From Elusimicrobiota bacterium (GTDB lineage: Bacteria; CG03; SLGR01; JAFGSA01): a stretch of DNA of 40,082 bases. The notes below the pieces were generated by a model that was given only the letters and a program-made list of their open reading frames with translations, was not told where the DNA came from and did not search any database. Within the stretch, counting starts at the first letter, position 1, and each line of letters begins with the position of its first letter. Of the stretch, positions 8,556 through 15,293 are shown in pieces. The translations under genes and the position numbers were made by a program. Where the stretch lies: assembly GCA_016934855.1 (NCBI GenBank), contig JAFGSA010000037.1, forward strand, positions 1-40,082. The letters run 5' to 3'.

Positions 8556-10688
8556 TTATCTCACTACCGCTATCTTCAATGTCTTCCTATGGCCGTCGTC
8601 ATGGATATAAGCCAGATACACCCCGCCTGCTACAGTCTCTCCTGCGTCATTAGCACCATCCCATTGACACCTGCCGTTCCCGTCTGTTTCTGTGAGCTTC
8701 CTTACCAGCGTCCCGGATACGGTGTATATCTTTATAACAGCGTCGGATGTGAGGTTGTCGAATACGAGACTGCCTTCGTCCGGGTCGTACGGGTTGGGGA
8801 ATACCAGGACCCCGCCGAGGTCCGCCGCCGCAGAAAGCTCCAGCACCCCGAATTCCGAGAGATGGTCTATCGTCGCTTCCATGTAGTTCTTCGAAGCGTA
8901 TACTGTTGTCGGAAGCGGTATCCACCGGGAATTAGCGCTGTCGTATCTGCAGACACTGAGTTTATCTTCGGCCAGCCCAGCTATGTCTTTATCACGATAA
9001 TATATTCTTAGAATTATGTCTTCCATGGGTTGTTCTCCTGAAGACACATCTATCTCTATTCCTATATCCGTCTTCTTGAGCGTATCCCTGCCCGCAGCAG
9101 GTACATCCGCTACCTGCACAGACATATTAACATCCTGACTGAAAGTATCAGGTGGTATTTCTATCACGACATCCCCTTTTTCAGTATCAAGCGTAATAGT
9201 ATTCTTTTTATCCTTATCTATCTCTGTTCCTGATGTTACTTTGATGCACCCGGTTTTTGTGCCGGACTGCGCGTCAATATTGGTGACCGTAACATCTCTT
9301 TTTCCCAACTTTGCGTCCTCACCGGCAGTTATACTGACCGTTAACTGCGTAAGGGATTCTATTGTTACCGAGTTGACCGTTATCCCGGCGTCGCTGAGAT
9401 CCGCATCCAGACCGTCATAAAAACTTTTGCCGGTTATTGTCAGTTTTGTCCTCTCTCCCCGCATGACAGATGTCGGCGAGACCGAAGTTACCGAAGGAGA
9501 CAGTCCCAGATATTTGACAGTGAACCAGTCCTTATCCGTACCGTTATCGGTGTATCCCGTGACTATAATATTGTTTCGGCTGTCTATCGCCGCTCCGAAC
9601 GCTTTATCATGCTCATCGCTGTTGATGTCATAAAACGCGGAAGATAACTCGTCACCGTCAGGGTTGCATTTCTTTATCATATATCCGTATCTTGTTCCTG
9701 TGTATTGTCCTGCGCCTGCAAGTATTATATTATCCAGCCTGTCAACAGCGGCATCATTTGCCTCGAACGTCGGCATACCGTGTATTAACTCCTGATCCTC
9801 CGCAAATATCTCCGTGAGATCATTATCGTACTTTGTTATAAAGGGGATTTTCAGTCCATATGTACCGGCATCAGGACGGTTGGTAACCTGGTATTCTACT
9901 ATACCTTTAGTCCAGATCATTATTATGTTATCCTGGCTGTCCAGCGCAATGATCAAACCGGACTGGATAGCCTGACCTAAAATTTTAATATCAGGTTCAT
10001 TCTCATAAAATACCGGTTTGGTGGGCTGAATGCTGTCTATTTCCTGGAGAGAGGAGCTGTATTTCACCCCGTATATGCTGCAGGCCGCGAATATATTATC
10101 CTGGCTGTCCACCTCTACTCCCCTGCCGTAATAACCCGCATATACGGCAGACGACAGCATAACCAGGTTTTCATCGTATTTTACCGTATGCTGGTCGCTG
10201 CCGCTTCGGCCTGAAACGATTATATTATCCCGGCTGTCTACCGTAATGGCATGCGGCATATCGGTGCTTCCCTGATCGTAAACAGCCGAAGATATCATCA
10301 CGAGGCCGCTGTTATATTTGACAGTGAGCCAGTCTTCATCGGAGCCGTTATATGTGTATCCCGTGATTATTATGTTATCATCACTATCAACTGCTACACC
10401 TGTAGCCGAATCCGTGCTGCCGGCAGCACCCGTATATGAGACTGAGGAGATCATTTTAAAATCAGAATTATATTTTATCGTGAAATAATCAGGGTATCCG
10501 CCGTTATTACGGCTGCCTGTCACAATTATATTGTCCTGGCTATCCACCGCTACCGCGTTGGCCTCTTCATCATTGCCGCTGTCATAACGCGTAGATGCAA
10601 GTTTTATGAGCGTGCCTGCCGAAAAGGCGGCTTTTGAAGGAAATAACGATATTATCATAACGATGGATATGATATCGAATATTTTCAT
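8556..10688 (-). CDS. Secreted seven-repeat SBBP-type propeller with C-terminal sorting-like domain
   Basis: A 710-residue protein. The start at 10688 gives the signal peptide MKIFDIISIVMIISLFP..., with cleavage after about residue 25. Seven repeats with (V/I)DS.DNIIVTG and D.(F/L)TVKY signatures match the beta-propeller SBBP pattern and suggest one seven-bladed propeller; units 4-6 are irregular. An IPT/TIG-like fold follows (VTSVSPTSVMRGERTKLTI), then the module shared with its two neighbours and the C-terminal VFPNPYDPDEG / IKIYTVSGTLVRKL / WDGANDAGE domain. It heads the minus-strand series. A perfect TATAAT sits only 9 nt before the ATG, so the message may be leaderless or nearly so. Surface display is inferred and no ligand is recognisable. 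Confidence 0.8.
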   Translation of the reverse strand: MKIFDIISIVMIISLFPSKAAFSAGTLIKLASTRYDSGNDEEANAVAVDSQDNIIVTGSRNNGGYPDYFTIKYNSDFKMISSVSYTGAAGSTDSATGVAVDSDDNIIITGYTYNGSDEDWLTVKYNSGLVMISSAVYDQGSTDMPHAITVDSRDNIIVSGRSGSDQHTVKYDENLVMLSSAVYAGYYGRGVEVDSQDNIFAACSIYGVKYSSSLQEIDSIQPTKPVFYENEPDIKILGQAIQSGLIIALDSQDNIIMIWTKGIVEYQVTNRPDAGTYGLKIPFITKYDNDLTEIFAEDQELIHGMPTFEANDAAVDRLDNIILAGAGQYTGTRYGYMIKKCNPDGDELSSAFYDINSDEHDKAFGAAIDSRNNIIVTGYTDNGTDKDWFTVKYLGLSPSVTSVSPTSVMRGERTKLTITGKSFYDGLDADLSDAGITVNSVTIESLTQLTVSITAGEDAKLGKRDVTVTNIDAQSGTKTGCIKVTSGTEIDKDKKNTITLDTEKGDVVIEIPPDTFSQDVNMSVQVADVPAAGRDTLKKTDIGIEIDVSSGEQPMEDIILRIYYRDKDIAGLAEDKLSVCRYDSANSRWIPLPTTVYASKNYMEATIDHLSEFGVLELSAAADLGGVLVFPNPYDPDEGSLVFDNLTSDAVIKIYTVSGTLVRKLTETDGNGRCQWDGANDAGETVAGGVYLAYIHDDGHRKTLKIAVVR
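8797..8843. repeat. 47-bp segment identical to 2862-2908
   Basis: Paralogous copy of the sorting-module segment described at 2862-2908. The third paralogue (5125-8526) has diverged clearly over the same residues. Confidence 0.8.
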
Positions 10689-10697
10689 AGTCCGAAT

Positions 10698-10726
10698 ATT
10701 ATATAAGGTTAAGTATGAAAAATAAA
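10698..10726 (-). promoter_or_regulatory. Promoter of the SBBP propeller gene
   Basis: Perfect TATAAT on the minus strand (10703-10698), with a weak -35 TTTATT (10726-10721) at 17 nt. Only 9 nt separate the -10 box from the ATG at 10688, implying a leader of a few nucleotides at most. No Shine-Dalgarno is visible. Confidence 0.45.
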
Positions 10727-10753
10727 GCAATCCGGGAGATAACTGCCTGGTCG

Positions 10754-10772
10754 GCCGGGTTGAAAACCCGGC
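10754..10772. promoter_or_regulatory. Perfect palindrome (candidate operator) between divergent genes
   Basis: GCCGGGTT (10754-10761), a 3-nt centre, and AACCCGGC (10765-10772) form a perfect 8-bp inverted repeat. It overlaps the -35 element of the plus-strand oxidoreductase promoter, where a repressor would block RNA polymerase. Its position between two gene starts argues against a terminator. Confidence 0.45.
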
Positions 10773-10789
10773 ATTCCATTTGCTATATT
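10760..10789 (+). promoter_or_regulatory. Promoter of the FAD oxidoreductase gene
   Basis: TTGAAA (10760-10765), an 18-nt spacer, then TATATT (10784-10789). The ATG at 10798 starts 8 nt after the -10 box, close to the expected transcription start, and has no Shine-Dalgarno. This favours a leaderless message. Confidence 0.5.
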
Positions 10790-10797
10790 TCTATAGT

Positions 10798-12189
10798 ATG
10801 TACAAGGCCATTAACAGTAAGATAAAGAAGAGCCTCGCGGATATTTTCGGGAAAGAGCATCTTTTTACTGAAAAGAACGACCTGGAGGCATATGCGAAAG
10901 ACGAAACCCCCGGCGCGTATCACCTCCCGGAAGCCGCAGTCCGGCCGACTCAGCAGAAACAGGTAGACGAGCTCCTTAAACTGGCTAATTCCGAAAAATT
11001 TCCTGTCATACCCCGCGGCGGCGGCACCGGGCTCTCCGGCGGCGCTCTGGCAGTGCACGGCGGCGTCGTAGTATCGTTCGAGCTCATGAACAGGATAATC
11101 GATATTGACAGGGATAACAGGATGGCAGTAATAGAGCCGGGCGTTATTAACGGAATACTGCAGCAGGCGGCAGAAAAAACGGGTCTCTTCTATCCCGTAA
11201 ATCCCGCCTCCATGGATTCGTGCACACTTGCGGGCAACGTCGCGGAAGCCACCGGCGGCGCCAATACCGTGAGGTTCGGTACAACCCGCAACTACGTGAC
11301 CGGCATGAAAGCGGTATCGGGCGCCGGCACAAGATGGTCTGCGGGAGGAAAGATCTTCAAGAACTCGACAGACCAGGCTCTTATACAGCTCATGTGCGGG
11401 AGTGAAGGAACCCTGGGCATCTTCACGGAACTCACGTTCAGACTTGTGAGCAAACCTCTCTATTCGACCTGGATAATCGCGCCATTCAGGCATATCTACG
11501 ATATCCCGGATGCCGCTCTCAAGATATTCAGGGAGAACATCAACCCGACCATGGTGGAGCTGATGGATTCGGCCACGCTTTCGGTGTGTTCCAAACATCT
11601 CGGAAAAGACGTGCAGTACAAAAATTACCACCAGCTCCTGATCAGGTTCGATTCGAACGACCGCATCCAGATAATGGACGAATGCGAGAAAGTCGGCAAA
11701 ATTCTGCAGGTCATGAAATCGGTAGATACCCTCGTGGCCGATACCCGCGTCCAGCAGGACAGGATATGGGAGATACGTTCGAATATCCACGAGTCTATCG
11801 TCGCCGAGGCCGGTTCTGTCTGCGAGGAAGACGTGGTTGTGCCTGCGGCAGCTGTCAGGACTCTGATAGAACGTGCATATGCAATATCCGATAAGTTCGG
11901 GTACCCTGTCATGATGTTCGGGCATCTGGGCGACGGGAACATGCACCTCAATTTCACGAAGAAAAATAAAGACGGCTCCGACCTGGAAGAGATAGAGAAT
12001 ATGCGCGCCGAGGTGTTCCTGACGGCAGTATCGCTTGGAGGGAAAATCTCCGGCGAACACGGAATCGGAATATCAAAGAAACTTTATTTCAATAAACATG
12101 TCGATCCGGGCTATATTTCTTTCCTGAAGAAGATAAAAAGAGAGTTCGACCCGTCAAATATACTGAATCCAGGGAAAATAATAGATTAA
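10798..12189 (+). CDS. glcD: FAD-binding oxidoreductase, GlcD / D-lactate dehydrogenase type
   Basis: A 463-residue flavoprotein of the GlcD/Dld family, which oxidises 2-hydroxy acids such as glycolate or D-lactate to 2-oxo acids. The N-terminal FAD-binding PCMH domain has PRGGGTGLSGGALAV near residues 75-90 and NPASMDSCTLAGNVAE. The FAD-linked oxidase C-terminal domain has MFGHLGDGNMHLNF and GGKISGEHGIG, whose histidines belong to the catalytic or metal site. The length is normal for the family. It is the only plus-strand gene, transcribed away from the secreted-protein genes. ATG 10798 was chosen over an upstream TTG because the predicted promoter leaves the TTG outside the transcript. No glcE/glcF partner is adjacent, so the electron acceptor and exact substrate are open. 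The symbol reflects family only. Confidence 0.85.
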   Translation: MYKAINSKIKKSLADIFGKEHLFTEKNDLEAYAKDETPGAYHLPEAAVRPTQQKQVDELLKLANSEKFPVIPRGGGTGLSGGALAVHGGVVVSFELMNRIIDIDRDNRMAVIEPGVINGILQQAAEKTGLFYPVNPASMDSCTLAGNVAEATGGANTVRFGTTRNYVTGMKAVSGAGTRWSAGGKIFKNSTDQALIQLMCGSEGTLGIFTELTFRLVSKPLYSTWIIAPFRHIYDIPDAALKIFRENINPTMVELMDSATLSVCSKHLGKDVQYKNYHQLLIRFDSNDRIQIMDECEKVGKILQVMKSVDTLVADTRVQQDRIWEIRSNIHESIVAEAGSVCEEDVVVPAAAVRTLIERAYAISDKFGYPVMMFGHLGDGNMHLNFTKKNKDGSDLEEIENMRAEVFLTAVSLGGKISGEHGIGISKKLYFNKHVDPGYISFLKKIKREFDPSNILNPGKIID

Positions 12190-12224
12190 TTTATCGGTAT
12201 CCGCCCGTAAGATATTTATATATT

Positions 12225-12265
12225 AAAAAAGCAGCGCCTGACCTTATCGCAGGACAGGCGCCGCT
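12225..12265 (-). terminator. Rho-independent terminator of the acidic exported protein gene
   Basis: On the minus strand the arm AGCGGCGCCTG (12265-12255), a 14-nt loop and the arm CAGGCGCTGCT (12240-12230) form an 11-bp stem with one G-U pair, followed by six T (12230-12225 region). It lies 28 nt after the stop of the 12293-12991 gene. In the plus direction there is no T-run, so it should not terminate the oxidoreductase message. Confidence 0.8.
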
Positions 12266-12292
12266 AGTCATACAGGAAGGTTAATTGTCTTT

Positions 12293-12991
12293 TTAGTTCT
12301 TACCTTTTCCCTTCTCTTTATCTTCATTCTGCTGCTGTTTGTCTTTTTTATGCTCCATTTTCTTCTGGCACTTCTCTGCCTTGTCTTCTGTCCTGATACA
12401 TGTCTTCTCGGCCTTTTTCTCCGATTTCATGATTCTTTTGGCAGCTTTTTCTTCCATTTTTTCGCCCTTTTTCCCGGCTTTTGAAAGAAGAGCATCAACG
12501 GATTCTCCGGTCTTTTCAGCATCCCTGCCGGCGCGCTTAATCTCGCCCCAGCTGTGTTCTTCTCTCCACTGAAGGAGCTCTTCCACCCCCATGTTCGTCT
12601 TCTTATCCATCTTCACGGCTTTCTTAACGGCGCCCCACTCGTACTTGTCCCCGAGCTGAAGGAGGTCTTCTGCTGTGCAGTCGCAGTCTCCGGTCATCTT
12701 CATGGCCTGCTTTATACGGCCATAGCTGTATCCCTGATCGCTCAGCTCGGAGGCAAGACCTGCATTTTCACCGAACATCTTCCGCAGTTCTTCGTCAGTT
12801 TTGGCTTCATCTTCGTCTTCATAGGTATCCTCATCTTCATCCTCGTCATCAATCTCGATCTCTTCCGTTTCTTCTTCTTCTATTTCTATTTCCTGTGTAT
12901 CCTCATCAGCGAGGACATACGACGGCGAATACGCCAGAAGAAGACATATACCCAGAAGAGCCGTAAGAACAATCAGCATTTTCCTTGTCAT
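12293..12991 (-). CDS. Exported acidic/basic low-complexity protein, predicted ECF-sigma target
   Basis: A 232-residue protein with a signal peptide or anchor (MTRKMLIVLTALLGICLLLA, cleavage after VLA). A strongly acidic Glu/Asp tract covers about residues 30-65. Three tandem units of about 33 residues follow, marked by Y(S/E)(Y/W)G.(I/V)K.A and a leucine pair (DLLQL, ELLQW, ALLSK). The C-terminus is a Lys/Glu-rich tail with no hydrophobic core. No function is recognised. The start at 12991 has an excellent Shine-Dalgarno (AAAGGAGGTGG); an upstream ATG is less likely. The promoter at 13026-13054 matches the one before the ECF sigma gene, so this is probably part of the sigma factor's regulon. 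The tail resembles that of the adjacent 13082-14029 protein, suggesting related roles in the envelope. Confidence 0.75.
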   Translation of the reverse strand: MTRKMLIVLTALLGICLLLAYSPSYVLADEDTQEIEIEEEETEEIEIDDEDEDEDTYEDEDEAKTDEELRKMFGENAGLASELSDQGYSYGRIKQAMKMTGDCDCTAEDLLQLGDKYEWGAVKKAVKMDKKTNMGVEELLQWREEHSWGEIKRAGRDAEKTGESVDALLSKAGKKGEKMEEKAAKRIMKSEKKAEKTCIRTEDKAEKCQKKMEHKKDKQQQNEDKEKGKGKN

Positions 12992-13025
12992 ATAGCCACC
13001 TCCTTTGAGAGTATCTCCCATATAG

Positions 13026-13054
13026 ATATACGAACGGGTAGCCGGTATGTTACA
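13026..13054 (-). promoter_or_regulatory. ECF-type promoter of the acidic exported protein gene
   Basis: On the minus strand TGTAAC (13054-13049), 16 nt, then CGTA (13032-13029) inside TTCGTATAT. The same elements and spacing precede the ECF sigma gene (15216-15244), while the 14 bases between TGTAAC and TTCG differ. TGAAAC-N16-CGTA is the known form for Bacillus ECF factors such as SigW. The expected transcript has a leader of about 30 nt containing the strong Shine-Dalgarno. Confidence 0.75.
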
Positions 13055-13081
13055 GTCTCCCGTCTGTATATGCGCCTATTT

Positions 13082-14029
13082 TCATTTCTTTTTTTCATGT
13101 TTTTCCCTTTTTTTCTCATGCTTTTCGGTTTCCTTTTCGGATTTCCGTCGCGCTTTATCTTCAAATCTCTCCGTATCCATGATAGATTTTTCTTTCATTT
13201 TCTCGGCTTTTTCTTCCTGTTTTTGCATATATTTTTCCATTTTTATGTCCGGTTGATCCTGTTTTTCATCCGTTTCCTTGTCGGTACCGGATTTAACCGG
13301 GCGCATAAGCGTCTTTTCCTGCTTGTCCCGGGACTCTTCTTCCTTACCGGCATGGATATGCAACTGTCCGGGTTTTTCTATTCTTTTATATTCTTCGGTC
13401 TTTTTCCCGGGAACATCCGCTTTTTCCCGTTTCTCGGCGGCTAAAAGTTCCGATAATCTGACTTCCAGACTTTTTCCAGAATATCCGTTACGTACGGCGG
13501 AAAGAACAAGTTCCGATGCTTCCTGCGGTGTATATCCAGCCTGGATCAGGTCTCCCACGGAAGAAACAACCCTCTCTGCATACCTGTCGTTCTTTAATGC
13601 TTGCGGCCCAAGGACTATATCTTCAATAACTTTTTCGGGGACATTACGTTCCAGCGATTCCAGGATAGAAGCATTCATGCGGCGAGTGTCGCTTATCTTC
13701 ATACCGCCGGATCCGGCATTTTCAGCGATATACCGGGATATCCGCATCCTTTCTCTTCTGCGTTCAACGGCTTTTTCTATCATGTCCGGGGGCTGTTTCT
13801 TAAGGAGGCCTTCTTTTATCTTGTTTTCCAGGGGTTCAGACGGCATACCTTCTTCAACTGCTTTTTCCAGGACCAAAAAGCATTTTTCGAGTTCATTGAA
13901 TTCGGAAACCCCCGTCTTCTGTTTTATTTCTTCACGGAACGATTGCAGGTCCCCTGCCTGCAAGGCACCGAACGCCGCCAGGATAATCAGCGATATAAAA
14001 AAAGGATTTTTATATTCCGATAATCGCAT
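13082..14029 (-). CDS. Exported highly charged helical protein of the ECF locus
   Basis: A 315-residue protein with an N-terminal hydrophobic signal (residues 9-25, LIILAAFGALQAG). A helical, moderately charged domain of about 180 residues follows, then a C-terminal third dominated by Lys, Glu and Arg ending in KHEKKREKHEKKK. No known domain is recognised. The start at 14029 overlaps the anti-sigma gene by 20 nt, implying translational coupling and a shared operon. The Shine-Dalgarno is weak. The conserved-looking middle (LIQAGYTPQEASELVLSAVR) suggests a folded helical repeat. A periplasmic role linked to the sigma/anti-sigma pair is an inference from context. Confidence 0.7.
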   Translation of the reverse strand: MRLSEYKNPFFISLIILAAFGALQAGDLQSFREEIKQKTGVSEFNELEKCFLVLEKAVEEGMPSEPLENKIKEGLLKKQPPDMIEKAVERRRERMRISRYIAENAGSGGMKISDTRRMNASILESLERNVPEKVIEDIVLGPQALKNDRYAERVVSSVGDLIQAGYTPQEASELVLSAVRNGYSGKSLEVRLSELLAAEKREKADVPGKKTEEYKRIEKPGQLHIHAGKEEESRDKQEKTLMRPVKSGTDKETDEKQDQPDIKMEKYMQKQEEKAEKMKEKSIMDTERFEDKARRKSEKETEKHEKKREKHEKKK

Positions 14030-14612
14030 TTTTATTACCGAATCCGTCGTCCGCGTAACGGTCTGCTCCCGGATCACTCAACCATTCTTTTCCGTTGATT
14101 ATATATCCGTACTGGTAATTTCCGGGGCTAAGAGTAAGCGTAACTGTCCAGACGCCGTCTTTTTTCTCCATTATCTCAGGTTCCCAGGAGTTGAAGTCGC
14201 CGACGACAGAAACAGTTACTGCCTGAACTCCTGACAGGATGAACGTATGAGACACTTCGCGTTTAATATCGGCCCTTTCGGCTATTTTAGGGAAAAACAT
14301 GAGCAGGACTATTACGGCCGCGGCCGCAAGGCCTGCCATCTCCCATCTGAATATGCTCAGGCCCGGGATGCGCGGTTTGCTCATGTGAAGTTCTGCCGCG
14401 AGTATCCGGGACATAACGCGGTCAGTAAATCCTTCAGGTACCGATACGGATCTCCCCGTCTTTTCAAAAAATGCCTTCCAGGACTCATATTTTTCCCGGC
14501 AGGCAATGCACCCTTCTATATGCCCGGAGATTTCAGAATACAGATCTCCGGGAAGCTCCTTCTGTGCAAAAAGGTCCAGGATTTTATCGATTTGTTTGCA
14601 TTTAAATTTCAT
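14010..14612 (-). CDS. Membrane anti-sigma factor with zinc finger and extracytoplasmic glycogen-binding-like domain
   Basis: A 200-residue protein with three parts. Residues 1-60 form a cytoplasmic ZAS-type zinc finger with the H-x3-C-x2-C motif (HIEGCIAC). One transmembrane helix lies around residues 93-110 (AGLAAAAVIVLLMFF). Residues 120-200 resemble the AMPK beta / CBM48 glycogen-binding early-set fold (VSVVGDFNSWEP, GVWTVTLTLSPGNYQYGYIINGKEW cut to its core, SDPGADRYADD). The start at 14612 has AGGAAGG upstream and overlaps the sigma stop as ATGA. ZAS domains are known to hold ECF sigma factors at the membrane. The outer domain may sense a glycan or another envelope signal, which is inference. 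No partner site-1 protease gene is adjacent. Confidence 0.85.
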   Translation of the reverse strand: MKFKCKQIDKILDLFAQKELPGDLYSEISGHIEGCIACREKYESWKAFFEKTGRSVSVPEGFTDRVMSRILAAELHMSKPRIPGLSIFRWEMAGLAAAAVIVLLMFFPKIAERADIKREVSHTFILSGVQAVTVSVVGDFNSWEPEIMEKKDGVWTVTLTLSPGNYQYGYIINGKEWLSDPGADRYADDGFGNKNAIIGI

Positions 14613-15202
14613 CGCAGCCCTTCCTCCTCGAATATGCGTTTCAGCTTGTTTCGAGCGCGGTGCAGCCATACTTTTACAGTCTTTACAGGACTGTTTATCG
14701 CCAGGGATATTTCTTCGTAACTTAAAAACAGCTGATGTCTCAATATGATAACCTGTCTGTATTTCGGCGGCAGTTTCATTATACCTTTTCTTACAAGTTC
14801 TTCTTCTTCTATTGCCGCAGATGTTTCTTCCGGAGTCAATTCTCCCGATGGTATCTGCGGATACAGGTCTTCATGGTTTATTGCCGGTGCGTCAAGCGAG
14901 CGGGAAACCGGTTTTTTTCTCTTGAGCCGGTCGCGGCAGAGGTTTAATGCTATCGTGTAGAGCCAGGTTGAGAATTTCCTGTCCGTATCGTACCTGCCGA
15001 GGTTCCTGTATGCGCTGACAAACGTATCCTGGGCCAGGTCTTCTGCGTCCCGCATATCCCCCGTCATCCTGTAGCAGAGGTTGTATATCATGGGTTTATA
15101 CCTTTCAATAAGGATTTCATACTGCTCTTTATCGCCTTCCAGGCACATCTTGACCAGCAGAGCGTCTCCTTTATTTGAATCCGCGTGTCTGTTACTTATC
15201 AT
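14609..15202 (-). CDS. ECF (extracytoplasmic function) RNA polymerase sigma factor
   Basis: A 197-residue sigma-70 family ECF factor. Region 2 includes YNLCYRMTGDMRDAEDLAQD and FSTWLYTIALN, and region 4 includes LPPKYRQVIILRH and the helix-turn-helix LSYEEISLAINSPVKTVKVWLHRAR. It directs RNA polymerase to TGTAAC-N16-CGTA-type promoters if the two matched sites in this locus are its own. It forms an operon with its anti-sigma factor (ATGA overlap) and the charged exported protein. ATG 15202 was chosen; a GTG at 15211 is also in frame. The predicted transcription start is about 15212, so the leader is only about 0-10 nt long. The closest described group by organisation is RpoE/SigW-like with a ZAS anti-sigma. 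Confidence 0.9.
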   Translation of the reverse strand: MISNRHADSNKGDALLVKMCLEGDKEQYEILIERYKPMIYNLCYRMTGDMRDAEDLAQDTFVSAYRNLGRYDTDRKFSTWLYTIALNLCRDRLKRKKPVSRSLDAPAINHEDLYPQIPSGELTPEETSAAIEEEELVRKGIMKLPPKYRQVIILRHQLFLSYEEISLAINSPVKTVKVWLHRARNKLKRIFEEEGLR

Positions 15203-15215
15203 CCTTGCCACTTTA

Positions 15216-15244
15216 ATATACGAATATATGGCGCAATAGTTACA
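15216..15244 (-). promoter_or_regulatory. Autoregulatory ECF-type promoter of the sigma operon
   Basis: On the minus strand TGTAAC (15244-15239), 16 nt, then CGTA (15222-15219) inside TTCGTATAT. It shares both boxes and the spacing with the promoter at 13026-13054. Positive autoregulation of ECF operons is common, which supports the reading. Confidence 0.75.
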
Positions 15245-15293
15245 TATTTCATGTTAATTTAAGGCAGGCATATTGCCCCCCGGGTGCTGTCCG

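Noticed and set aside
10754..10772. Rho-independent terminator
   Set aside because: The stem lies between two divergent starts, overlaps a -35 box and has no T-run on either side.
10783..12060. A 425-codon minus-strand frame opposite the FAD oxidoreductase
   Set aside because: The plus-strand protein has complete family motifs over its whole length; the opposite frame shows none.
12554..13444. A 296-codon plus-strand frame rich in Phe and Leu, looking like a membrane protein
   Set aside because: It is the antisense of the Lys/Glu-rich exported proteins (AAG/GAA read backwards gives Phe and Leu codons), and it runs across the matched ECF promoter and two gene ends.
14010..14612. Starch- or glycogen-acting enzyme because of the early-set/CBM48-like domain
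   Set aside because: No catalytic barrel is attached; the protein is only about 200 residues with a zinc finger and one membrane helix, which fits an anti-sigma factor.
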